NCBI GenBank assembly: GCA_023144585.1
Contig: JAGLFI010000001.1
Span: 1-15,294 of the forward strand
Reading direction: 5' to 3'
Length of the DNA stretch: 15,294 nt
DNA from: Desulfobacula sp.
GTDB taxonomy: Bacteria > Desulfobacterota > Desulfobacteria > Desulfobacterales > Desulfobacteraceae
Part shown: piece by piece, positions 1 through 7,988 of the stretch
Position numbering within the stretch: position 1 is the first letter of the stretch
Layout of the letters: each line of letters begins with the position of its first letter
The notes under the pieces: generated by a model
What the model was told of the DNA's origin: nothing
Seen by the model: only the letters and a program-made list of their open reading frames with translations
Database searches by the model: none
Position numbers and translations under genes: made by a program

Positions 1-1254
1 AATTATTATTTATTTCTGCAAGAGGCTCATATTAATGATTTTTTCCCTTTCCCAACAAAACAGCTGTTTTCCTTTGTAAAGAAAAAAATGTTTCGCAAAG
101 ATACACCCCATGAGGGAACGTACAGCTTTATGAACCTGATAAAAAAATACTCGAAATTTAAATCAGACACAAAAGTTGAAAACAAGGCATCCTGGAAAGA
201 TACCGCTGCCCTGATTTATACCGGCGGAACCACGGGTGTCAGCAAGGGGGCTGAATTAACCCATGCCAACCTGTCTTCTGTTGTGCAACAGTTCAGTGCC
301 TGGTTCCCGGAAATTGGGTTTGGTGATTCTGAACGAATCCTTGGTATGTATCCCATTTTTCATTCCGCAGGGTATTTTGTCAGCCAGAATCTGCCCATCT
401 GGAATGCCTGGTCTGTTGTGCTGGTGCCCCGCCCGGATCCGGTTGTTATTTGTAATATGCTCAAAAAATTCAAACCCACTTTTCTCCCCGGTGTTCCCAC
501 CATTTTTGTGGGTCTATTGAACCACAAACTCTTTAGAAATATGGACCTTTCATTTGTTAAAGGGTATTTCGGAGGGGCTGCGCCTTTAGCAGAGGATACT
601 CTTAACCAACTTAAAAAAATTCACGATGCTGTCATTAATGATGTTTACGGGTGCAACTGAGAATACAGCATTTGCCACCTGTATTCCCTGGAAGGGAAAA
701 GTAAAAATCGGCACAGCGGGCGTGCCTTTGCCCAACACTGATATTAAAATTGTCGATTTTGAAACAGGGACCATTGAACTTGAAGCAGGCAAAGAAGGTG
801 AGGTCTGTATCAAGGGTCCCCAGGTCATGAAAGGGTATTATAAAAAGCCGGAAGAGACGGCTGGTTCTATCTGGGGGATATCGGCACTATGAATGAAGAG
901 GGCTATTTAACCATTGTGGATCGAAAATCTGATATGATCATTGCCGGTGGCTTTAATATTTACCCCCAGGAGATTGATGAAGTATTGATGGGACACCCAA
1001 AAATCCTTGAGGCCTGCACTATTGGTGTTAAGGATTCCTATCGGGGCGAAACCGTCAAGGCCTATGTGGTTCTCATGCCGCAAAAAAATCTGTCTGAAAA
1101 AGAATTGATTGAGTATTGCAGAGAAAACCTTGCTGCTTACAAGGCCCCTCGCAGCATTGTTTTTATCGAGGGATTGCCCAAATCGGCTGTGGGTAAAATA
1201 CTGAGACGGGAAATCAAGCGCATTGATGAAGAACAAGCCACTAAAGAGTCTTAA
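1..1254 (+). pseudogene. AMP-forming acyl-CoA synthetase (fatty-acid CoA ligase), frameshifted and 5'-truncated by the window
   Basis: This belongs to the ANL superfamily, which activates a carboxylic acid to acyl-AMP and then acyl-CoA. Frame 1 is open from base 1, so the gene starts to the left of the window; the ATG at 88 is internal. Visible motifs are the P-loop YTGGTTGVSKG (217 onward), YGATE, the GDIG and IVDRKSDMI core, GFNIYPQEID, and C-terminal PKSAVGKILRREI with the catalytic Lys. The frame breaks twice. At 649-651 a GGG where GG would read TAC-GGT-GCA-ACT-GAG (YGATE) shifts translation into the TGA at 658-660. Coding similarity continues in frame 2 to about 856. Around 856 the sequence jumps from KKPEE directly to DGWFYLGDIG, omitting about six family residues (about 19 nt), and returns to frame 1 to the TAA at 1252-1254. 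Outside the lesions the protein looks well conserved, suggesting recent decay or, for the G run, a sequencing error. The long-chain fatty acid substrate is inferred from FadD-like spacing only. Confidence 0.88.
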
Positions 1255-1284
1255 TCACCTTTGTCGGACAGGAGATTCTATCGA

Positions 1285-1316
1285 GTATGCCCATATTCAA
1301 GGGGCATATCCTTTTT
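1285..1316 (+). terminator. Rho-independent terminator of the acyl-CoA synthetase
   Basis: The arms TATGCCC (1286-1292) and GGGCATA (1302-1308) form a 7-bp stem with a 9-nt loop, extendable by a G-T pair. A short T tract (1312-1316) follows two bases later. The T tract is on the plus-strand side only, so it serves the synthetase rather than the convergent crotonase gene, whose stop codon it abuts. Confidence 0.65.
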
Positions 1317-2136
1317 ACCTGCCTTTAAAAACAGGTTTCCGTTTCTCCATTAATGCTGTTATAGCCTCCATCAGATCTTCATTAATGAGTTGTGCCGCAT
1401 TTTTTTGAGCAACATATTCAAGGCTTGCCTGAATTGTGTTTTCACGGGTAAATCGCATGGTATCTTTGGCGCCCATCACTGTAAGTGGTGAATTATCAGC
1501 TATTTCACAAGCTAATTTTTGAGCAGCCTCAAACAATTTTTCCGATGTTTCGTACATATGTGTAATCAGCCCCAAGTCAAGCGCTTTGGTGGCGCTAAAA
1601 TCCTGACCTGTAAAAATGAGTTCCCTGGCCCAGGGCTCACCCACAATATCCGGCAGGCGCTGAATTGTTCCAAGATCTGCAATTACGCCCAGTTTGGTTT
1701 CACGTACTGAAAAAATGGTTTCTTTTGACGCAAGACGAATATCACATGCACAAATAAGATCTACCCCTCCACCGATGCAATGACCGTGGATCGCACAAAT
1801 AACCGGTTTACGGCATTGTATGATAGCGGTATTGCTCAGTTGCCCCTTTAAAATAACCCTGCGTAAGTTTTCTCTTGAATCCGCTCCTGTGGATTGTGCC
1901 AGCCCTGCCAGAGACATCAGGTCAATACCGGCTGTAAAACTTTTGCCTTTACCTTTTATAATGGCGACTCTAATTTGAGAGTCCTCATCAAGATCGGCAA
2001 ACACCTCGACCATCTGCAAAAAAAAATCAAATGTCATGGCGTTTCGTTTTTCCGGGTTATCTAAAATTACCCAGGCAATGTGCCCTTCTTTTTTAATTTT
2101 TATTGGTTTAACCTTCATTGGTTTTGACTCTGCCAT
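1315..2136 (-). CDS. Crotonase-family protein, probable delta3,5-delta2,4-dienoyl-CoA isomerase type
   Basis: 273 residues, a normal length for the enoyl-CoA hydratase/isomerase fold; cytosolic, acting on CoA thioesters in beta-oxidation. The CoA-binding and oxyanion-hole signatures are present (SFTAGIDL near 66-73, IHGHCIGGGVDL at 116-127). Three acidic residues stand out: D126 in GGGVDL, E146 in FSVRE, and D154 in GVIADLGTIQRLP. Their spacing (20 and 8) equals that of Asp176/Glu196/Asp204 in the rat mitochondrial dienoyl-CoA isomerase, and the LGTIQRLP context is also typical of that enzyme. The isomerase call follows from this; a generic enoyl-CoA hydratase assignment is the alternative. 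The ATG at 2136 is preceded by GGGAG about 8 nt upstream, and a promoter lies 40 nt further up. The gene converges on the broken acyl-CoA synthetase, fitting a fatty-acid degradation theme. Confidence 0.9.
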   Translation of the reverse strand: MAESKPMKVKPIKIKKEGHIAWVILDNPEKRNAMTFDFFLQMVEVFADLDEDSQIRVAIIKGKGKSFTAGIDLMSLAGLAQSTGADSRENLRRVILKGQLSNTAIIQCRKPVICAIHGHCIGGGVDLICACDIRLASKETIFSVRETKLGVIADLGTIQRLPDIVGEPWARELIFTGQDFSATKALDLGLITHMYETSEKLFEAAQKLACEIADNSPLTVMGAKDTMRFTRENTIQASLEYVAQKNAAQLINEDLMEAITALMEKRKPVFKGR

Positions 2137-2174
2137 TTGAATCGCTCCCTTGGATTTATTATAAAATAAACAAA

Positions 2175-2193
2175 TTGACTATATTCAAGTCAA
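2175..2193. promoter_or_regulatory. Candidate operator: inverted repeat TTGACT-N7-AGTCAA
   Basis: A perfect 6-bp inverted repeat with 7-nt spacing overlaps the -10 hexamer and half of the spacer of the crotonase promoter. A third related half site (TTGACAAG on the minus strand) forms the -35 region. Its position would suit a dimeric repressor such as a TetR-type fatty-acid regulator. The identity of the regulator is not visible here. Confidence 0.4.
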
Positions 2194-2205
2194 AATTCTT
2201 GTCAA
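2178..2205 (-). promoter_or_regulatory. Sigma70-like promoter for the crotonase gene
   Basis: Read on the minus strand, TTGACA (2205-2200) and TATAGT (2183-2178) are separated by 16 nt. This gives a consensus -35 and a 5/6 match to the -10. The predicted start site near 2170 leaves a leader of about 35 nt before the ATG at 2136. The surrounding 93-bp gap is very AT-rich. Confidence 0.55.
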
Positions 2206-2229
2206 GGAAAATTATTGTGATCTTGCATA

Positions 2230-2973
2230 TCAATAACTGTGCCGGGCAAACCTGGCAATAATGGGATTGTGATCTGAAAACGATTTGCAGTCAAGGGCCT
2301 GGCTATCAACCGGGATCAGATTTTTCGTATAAACCCGGTCCAACTGGAATCCAAACCATTGCTTGATATGCCCGGAATACCTGGACCGGACATGTTTTAG
2401 ATCCAGGGACCGGGCAAATTCATCTAATACTCTTTTCCGAGTCCTTCGCCAGCAGTTAAAAACCCCTGCCAGGACCATGGGCCCGCGATGCCCCTTGATC
2501 AAGTCATAGAGTCTTGACAATTCCCATTGATACCAGGCAAGGGATCTGAAATTAATGGCATGGATATTGACTACCATGAAAGGTGTCCGGTCTTTAAATC
2601 GGTAAATTGTGATCAATGTGTTTTTTCTGGTGGATATCATGGCTTCCCTTGCCAGGGTCATATGAAATTGACTGGAAAACGGATCGGCACATGCCGCTGT
2701 AACCACACCGGAAAAATACCCGGGGAGCTTTATATTGGCTACCCCAACAAAAGGAAACCCTGCAATGGGAAAAAGGGCTTGGGAAAAAAGGGCCTCCTGG
2801 AAAAGTATCAAATCCAGGCAATATTTTTTTTTCCAGTCCCGGATCAATTCGGCAAAATAAGTTTTCAGATTTTCTTTATGGATGTCCCAGCATAAAAAAC
2901 TGAATTCATCAGGAATAACGGTCTTCTCAAAAATAACCGGTGACTGGATCAAGAGATTGTCAGGTGTTAACAT
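2230..2973 (-). CDS. YafD-like endonuclease/exonuclease/phosphatase (EEP) fold protein with altered active-site motifs
   Basis: 247 residues, resembling the E. coli YafD group of the DNase I-like/APE1-like EEP superfamily (Mg-dependent phosphoesterases). Landmarks in order are FLCWDIHKE (27-34), LILFQEA with the metal-ligand-type E60, MVVNIHAINF (133-142), LAGVFNCW (168-175), FQLDRVYTKNL (209-219) and SDHNPI (233-238). Two canonical residues differ. The usual WN(I/H)K Asn is D30. The Asp of GDFN is V171 (codon GTT at 2463-2461, one base from GAT). The Asp in GDFN is catalytically essential in characterised EEP enzymes, so activity may be lost or changed. There is no signal peptide or clear membrane segment. 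The gene starts 5 nt after the cardiolipin synthase stop with only a weak Shine-Dalgarno, pointing to translational coupling. E. coli has an analogous pairing of an EEP protein (YbhP) with cardiolipin synthase ClsB. Confidence 0.85.
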   Translation of the reverse strand: MLTPDNLLIQSPVIFEKTVIPDEFSFLCWDIHKENLKTYFAELIRDWKKKYCLDLILFQEALFSQALFPIAGFPFVGVANIKLPGYFSGVVTAACADPFSSQFHMTLAREAMISTRKNTLITIYRFKDRTPFMVVNIHAINFRSLAWYQWELSRLYDLIKGHRGPMVLAGVFNCWRRTRKRVLDEFARSLDLKHVRSRYSGHIKQWFGFQLDRVYTKNLIPVDSQALDCKSFSDHNPIIARFARHSY

Positions 2974-2978
2974 GGCAA

Positions 2979-4367
2979 TTACAACATGGGAGCAAATATG
3001 CTCATCAGGTTCTCACCCATTCGCCGCCACCGGCTGGCTGGTTTCATCATGCCGCTGCATTGCTCAAGGAGTGTTTTCATCCATTGTTCACTGGCAGCAA
3101 TGATTTCTTCAGAATAAATAAAGCTGATAACCTCATAATTTAAAAACAAACTTCTCTGGTCAATATTAGCCGATCCCATCATTACCCCTTTTTCATCAAT
3201 CAAAATGGCTTTGGCATGGATCATTCCTGCCTGGAAAAGACAGACTTCAATTCCATTGATTAAAAGTTCTCTCATGTAGCTGGAACGTCCCAGATCTGCA
3301 ATTAAATGGTTTGAACTTGCCGGTGTGATCAGTTTTATATCCACCCCCCTGTGACGGGCAATGATCAGAGCCTGCATCAGGCTTTTGTCCGGTACAAAGT
3401 AGGGAGTGACAAGCCAAATACGTTCCTTGGCTGAAAATACAGCTGATAAAAATGTTTCATACAAGGCATCGCTGGCAATATCAGGGCCGGAGGGGACCAC
3501 CTGTATACCAGTATCTCCACAGGAAGCGGGCATATATTCAGAGAAATCAAGTTTTTCCCGGGCCATATGGTTCCAGTCTTCCGTAAAAATTTTTCGGTAA
3601 TGAAATACAGCAGGCCCCTGGACTAAAAACAGAATATCCTGCCACCGGTCATCACAGGGGACAGGCCCCATATATTCTCTGGAAAGGTTCATGCCGCCGG
3701 CAAGGACGGTTTTGTCATCAAAGAGGAAGATTTTCCGATGGTTTCGAAGATTGATATAATTTTGAAAAGGTCTGGTCAGAAGCGGCATATAAAAAATAAC
3801 CTGTCCCCCAGCCTTTTTTAGTTCCTTTAAAGGTCCCTGAAAAAGGTATAGGGGAAAAGAGCCGATACTGTCAATAAGCAGTTTGACGCTTACCCCCTGG
3901 GATGCTTTTCGGGTCAGTCCGCTAAGGATTGATCTGGCGACTTCATCTGAACTGAATACATAGGTGGAAATCAGAATCTGATTTTGTGCATTCTGAATTT
4001 GTGCCATCAATGCCCCATAAGCTTCAACTCCGTCTGTATAAAACTCAAACCGATTGCCCAGGGTAGCACCGGCAATTCCGTTACCCCTTAAGATCATATC
4101 AAGATATGTGGCATTTTCAGGCACCACCTCACGCTTACATGCCAGCTCAAACTGGGACTTAGTCTTTCTTTTCAGCTTTCGGCTCCGGAATATAAAATAG
4201 AGAGGCACAGCAATATAGGGAAGCAGGATAATGGCCAGAAGCCAGGCAATCATGCTGGTGGGTTCCCTCCGTTGATAGACCATATGGCCCAGGGCGCCCA
4301 GCACCAGGACATCAGCAATGATGGCACTTAAATGGAATATTAAAAAGTAAATCAGGTTCTCATTCAT
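2979..4367 (-). CDS. cls: Cardiolipin synthase (phospholipase D superfamily)
   Basis: 462 residues, typical of ClsA-type enzymes. Two hydrophobic N-terminal segments (about 4-27 and 38-61) anchor the protein in the inner membrane and are followed by the basic stretch RSRKLKRKTK. Two complete HKD motifs are present: H210-R-K212-x4-D217 followed by GGMN, and H384-A-K386-x4-D391 followed by GSAN. Together they form the PLD catalytic site, which transfers a phosphatidyl group between two phosphatidylglycerols to make cardiolipin. The ATG at 4367 has no strong Shine-Dalgarno, and an upstream ATG runs at once into a stop. The gene lies 63 nt downstream of recB, the largest gap in the six-gene run, and 5 nt upstream of the EEP gene. 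No separate promoter or terminator is obvious in the 63 nt. A PLD nuclease role is unlikely because of the membrane segments. Confidence 0.93.
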   Translation of the reverse strand: MNENLIYFLIFHLSAIIADVLVLGALGHMVYQRREPTSMIAWLLAIILLPYIAVPLYFIFRSRKLKRKTKSQFELACKREVVPENATYLDMILRGNGIAGATLGNRFEFYTDGVEAYGALMAQIQNAQNQILISTYVFSSDEVARSILSGLTRKASQGVSVKLLIDSIGSFPLYLFQGPLKELKKAGGQVIFYMPLLTRPFQNYINLRNHRKIFLFDDKTVLAGGMNLSREYMGPVPCDDRWQDILFLVQGPAVFHYRKIFTEDWNHMAREKLDFSEYMPASCGDTGIQVVPSGPDIASDALYETFLSAVFSAKERIWLVTPYFVPDKSLMQALIIARHRGVDIKLITPASSNHLIADLGRSSYMRELLINGIEVCLFQAGMIHAKAILIDEKGVMMGSANIDQRSLFLNYEVISFIYSEEIIAASEQWMKTLLEQCSGMMKPASRWRRMGENLMSIFAPML

Positions 4368-4430
4368 GGACTATTTTACCATGGAATAAGGCCATTGAAA
4401 AGGTGTTTCGAGATCAGATCATATCACAAA

Positions 4431-7400
4431 TTATCTGCCATAAAAATTGTCCGACAGATAGCTGATATCAACTTTTGCAGGGCGATCAAAGAATACCCCA
4501 TATTGTGAACCATGCTTAGGGTGCATCCCCCTGATAAACAGATAAAACACACCACCAAAATGGGTGTCGTAATCATAGTTTTTCAACCGTAAGGTGAGAT
4601 ATCTATGCAACGCCACAAGATAGAGATGATATTGCAGGAAATAGTGATGCTCTGACATGGCATCATACATGGCATCCTGTGAATACTGATCATAGGTATC
4701 ACCCAGATAGTTGGATTTATAATCAATAATATACCATTTGCCTTCATGATGTATCACAAGATCAATAAAACCCTTTAAAAACCCTTTAAAAAATTGAACC
4801 GTCAGTTGGGATAGTTTTTTACCATACCCGGATGTTTTAAATTTTGGATTTGATTGTTCAAAAACCTTTTGTACAGAGGACATCTGAAAAGAGTGTACCG
4901 GAAAAGTAAATTCCATTTCGTTAAACCGCTGGTGGGAGTGGATGTCTTTAAGGCAAAACCCTGATGTTTCAGATGTAAGACTGGTTTCAAGCACCTGCCG
5001 TATAGATGTTTCACCCATTTGCATCATGTCAGGATTTAGGAAACCAAACATATCAAACTTTGATTGAACCAGTTTTTGAACATCTCTTGACTTAGCCGTA
5101 AAATCAATTGTTTCAAAGATCGAATGAAATAAATCACCCGATTCCGCGCCTTTAGGGAACTGCGCAAGGGTTACAAGAGGCTTGGACCCATCTTCATCTG
5201 ACTTCTCCCGGACCGGGAAAGCTTCCACGTGTGAGGAATGCGTAATAGCTGAAAAGCTTAACATTTTCCATGAGCCCTTGATCTCACGAATCATTTTTTT
5301 GGCAGACAAAACAGATGGTTGTGAATCGGTCCTGTCTATAAAATGTTTTGACAATTCATGGGGTCGGGGCTGGACCAGAATGCTTTGATCTGCAAGGGAC
5401 TGAAGCTGCTTAAGATCGTTTATCATTGAGTGATCGTCCTTACAGCCGTTTGGATGCAGTATGGAGCCAAGGGCTGATGTATCCACCGATTTAAACCCGC
5501 CCCATATGATTCTGCACATGGTGGAGGCCCGTGTTAATGCCACATATAACAATCTTCTCTGCTCTGCCTTTTCTTCCTTTTCAAACTGATTTTGAGAATT
5601 TGTAAAATCTTTTGAACCTATATCAAGGGTCAGACCATGATCCTTTTCAGGATCATGGAAAAGGATGTTTTCATGAGAAGACTTTCGCATCCCTTCCCAG
5701 AGGTATGGCAGATAAACAATTGGATATTCAAGGCCTTTACTTTTGTGAATAGTGACAATGGCCACAGCTTTTTTATCACTCTCAAGCCTGAGCTCGTCTG
5801 AGAATTCATCCCTAAGGTCTTCGAACAATTGCCGGGCATACCATTTTAATAAATAATACGGCGATAATTGCTGCTTGAGGCAGGCCTGTGAAATCAATTC
5901 AACCAAATGATAAAAATTAGTCAGTCCTCTTTCATCAAGCCTCAAGTTTGTCTTTAAAAAAGCTTCATCAGAATGAAACAAAGCCATGATCATGGAGACG
6001 AACCCCTTGGTCTCCCAGATTTTCTTATATTCCCGGAACCGGTCCTGCCACGTAAAAAAGAGTTCTTCATCCCTATCAAGTGCAAAAATTTTATCCGATG
6101 AAAATTTGCATACAGATGTACAAAGAGCAGCTTTAATACTGCCTTTATGATCCGGGTTAATTACCGCCCATAAAATATCATGCAGATCAATGGCCTGACG
6201 CGAGTCAAAAACAGATCCTGATTTAGATAGATAAGATGGAATAGTATGATTGGATAGAGCACTTTGTATCTGTTCTGCCTGCAGATTCGTCCGGACAAGC
6301 ACGGCGATATCCTCGGGGCTGATCCTTTGAGAATCTGAAAAACCCATGCTTATCACCGTCTTAGATCTGATCTTCAGGTTAGCGGATTGCAACAATGACA
6401 GGATATCTGTTGCCACAACTTTCGGGATAATCCCGGCTGCTGTCTCTTTGCTGATAAATCCCTGCCTGTCAAGCGGTTGTTCCTCTCTTTGGAAAAAACA
6501 AAACTGCAACGGCGGAACAAACGTATCCTTCTCAACCAGAGTATTCTTTGCAGTTACCGGTGTTGTAACCTTTAAAAATTCAATGGGTTTGTATAAAAAA
6601 GGATTCATACTGCCTGAAAAAATTTCATTAATTCCCTCAACAAGCAATGGTGCAGACCGGTAATTTTTTTCAAGAGTGAATCGTTGATCGCTTTCTTTGG
6701 ACGCTTTTAAATAGGCGAAAATATCTCCCCCCCTGAACGCATAAATGGACTGTTTTGGGTCTCCGATCATGAAAAAAGGCGTATCGTGTGAAGAAAAAAT
6801 TTTTGAAAAAATATCATACTGCCTGGGGTCTGTATCCTGGAACTCATCAATCAGGCAGGCTTTATAGGTTTGCCTGACAGCTTTTTGAAGGTTTTGTCCA
6901 TCTTCTTTTTCCAGGGCTGCGGCAAGGTCATTGACAAGATCATCAAAAAAACAAATACCTTGAACTTTCTTCATTTTATCAAGCTCTGTGTTGAAAAAAG
7001 TTAAAAATTCAATTTTCAGGCTGATCAGATTATTTTCAAACACTTCATAAAAAGTCAACAATTGCTCACACAAATCAAAAAATTCATGGTCAGGTAATGT
7101 TCCCCCTGATTTTGTTTTGAGTTCCAGCCTTGTTTGAGTAAATTTATAAAGGGTATCACCCTTTTCCGTCATTTTAAAAAGTGTATTCACACCTTGTTGA
7201 TCAAGCTTCAGGCGTGAAGCTTCAAGCCAGACCGGAACATTTTTTTTTGAATAGCTTTTTTTATCAAGTCCTTTATGATTCTGGATCAACTCAATGATCT
7301 CCCCTGCCCGGTTTAAAAGAATATCATGTATTTTTTTAAGAGTTTGTCTGTATTCATTAAAAATATTCTCAAAGGTTGCAACAGGGGGTTTGAGAACAAG

Positions 7401-7988
7401 ATCCGGTTTTGAAACAACCTGACTAAAAGAGGCGGCAAAGCTTTGGGGTGTTATCTGCTGCTGATTCAAATAAGATAAAAACACTCTATCCAGATGATTA
7501 ACATGTCCCATGAAAAAATCAAAACTCACCTGTCTTAAAAATAAGGATCTGTTCGGTACAAGCTCGATATCAAAAAGGGAACGACTTTCAAATGCAGTCT
7601 CTTTTAAAACCTTGAGACAAAAAGAATGGATCGTCATGATGGATGCTTGGTCAAAACAGGTTAACGCAAGCTGTAGTCGCTGACGAATCAAAGAAAGATC
7701 TTTATGGGAGCCCAGAAACCGGATCAGATCATCTTCATCAGGGTGGGGGGATAGATCACCGGCAATGCCGGCAAGCGTATTAAAAAGCCGTGTCCTGATT
7801 CTCAGTTTGAGTTCTGCTGCTGCAGCTTCCGTAAACGTGACCACCAGAATGGATTCCACAGGGTAGCCCTTGGCCACCAGCCGGCAATACAGGGTAGTGA
7901 TGGTATATGTCTTCCCAGTTCCTGCACTGGCTTCAATCAGGGTGGTTTTCTCAAGGTCTATATGAAAGGGATCCAGAGATTTCATCAT
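4431..7988 (-). CDS. recB: RecBCD-type helicase-nuclease subunit RecB
   Basis: 1185 residues, matching E. coli RecB (about 1180). It is an SF1A 3'-5' helicase fused to a C-terminal nuclease. Helicase motifs are Walker A SAGTGKT (21-27), ACLIDEFQDTD (377-387), GDPKQSIYAFRGGD (409-422), KNYRS (441-445), TIHKSKGLEYP (746-756) and LLYVALTRA (813-821). The nuclease domain begins near GDLFHSIFE (H955) and contains GFIDLV with D1076, IIDYKSN with D1089 and K1091, then the LQYHLYLVALHRYL block (from 1118). The 13- and 2-residue spacing between D1076, D1089 and K1091 equals that of E. coli D1067, D1080 and K1082, so the nuclease should be active. The start codon overlaps the recC stop (ATGA, 7988-7985), a classic translational coupling. 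No recD follows; the next gene is cls. Confidence 0.97.
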   Translation of the reverse strand: MMKSLDPFHIDLEKTTLIEASAGTGKTYTITTLYCRLVAKGYPVESILVVTFTEAAAAELKLRIRTRLFNTLAGIAGDLSPHPDEDDLIRFLGSHKDLSLIRQRLQLALTCFDQASIMTIHSFCLKVLKETAFESRSLFDIELVPNRSLFLRQVSFDFFMGHVNHLDRVFLSYLNQQQITPQSFAASFSQVVSKPDLVLKPPVATFENIFNEYRQTLKKIHDILLNRAGEIIELIQNHKGLDKKSYSKKNVPVWLEASRLKLDQQGVNTLFKMTEKGDTLYKFTQTRLELKTKSGGTLPDHEFFDLCEQLLTFYEVFENNLISLKIEFLTFFNTELDKMKKVQGICFFDDLVNDLAAALEKEDGQNLQKAVRQTYKACLIDEFQDTDPRQYDIFSKIFSSHDTPFFMIGDPKQSIYAFRGGDIFAYLKASKESDQRFTLEKNYRSAPLLVEGINEIFSGSMNPFLYKPIEFLKVTTPVTAKNTLVEKDTFVPPLQFCFFQREEQPLDRQGFISKETAAGIIPKVVATDILSLLQSANLKIRSKTVISMGFSDSQRISPEDIAVLVRTNLQAEQIQSALSNHTIPSYLSKSGSVFDSRQAIDLHDILWAVINPDHKGSIKAALCTSVCKFSSDKIFALDRDEELFFTWQDRFREYKKIWETKGFVSMIMALFHSDEAFLKTNLRLDERGLTNFYHLVELISQACLKQQLSPYYLLKWYARQLFEDLRDEFSDELRLESDKKAVAIVTIHKSKGLEYPIVYLPYLWEGMRKSSHENILFHDPEKDHGLTLDIGSKDFTNSQNQFEKEEKAEQRRLLYVALTRASTMCRIIWGGFKSVDTSALGSILHPNGCKDDHSMINDLKQLQSLADQSILVQPRPHELSKHFIDRTDSQPSVLSAKKMIREIKGSWKMLSFSAITHSSHVEAFPVREKSDEDGSKPLVTLAQFPKGAESGDLFHSIFETIDFTAKSRDVQKLVQSKFDMFGFLNPDMMQMGETSIRQVLETSLTSETSGFCLKDIHSHQRFNEMEFTFPVHSFQMSSVQKVFEQSNPKFKTSGYGKKLSQLTVQFFKGFLKGFIDLVIHHEGKWYIIDYKSNYLGDTYDQYSQDAMYDAMSEHHYFLQYHLYLVALHRYLTLRLKNYDYDTHFGGVFYLFIRGMHPKHGSQYGVFFDRPAKVDISYLSDNFYGR

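Noticed and set aside
640..670. Programmed ribosomal frameshift in the acyl-CoA synthetase
   Set aside because: No slippery heptamer or downstream structure is apparent, the family is not known for recoding, and a second lesion with lost residues exists near 856. Decay or sequence error fits better.
1317..1340. Second hairpin ACCTG...CAGGT at the 3' end of the crotonase gene
   Set aside because: Only 5 bp, inside coding sequence and without a T tract on either strand.
4765..4800. Near-tandem repeat AACCCTTTAAA in recB
   Set aside because: The period is 11 nt, not a codon multiple, and the encoded residues lead normally into the RecB nuclease motif, so this looks like composition rather than a duplication.
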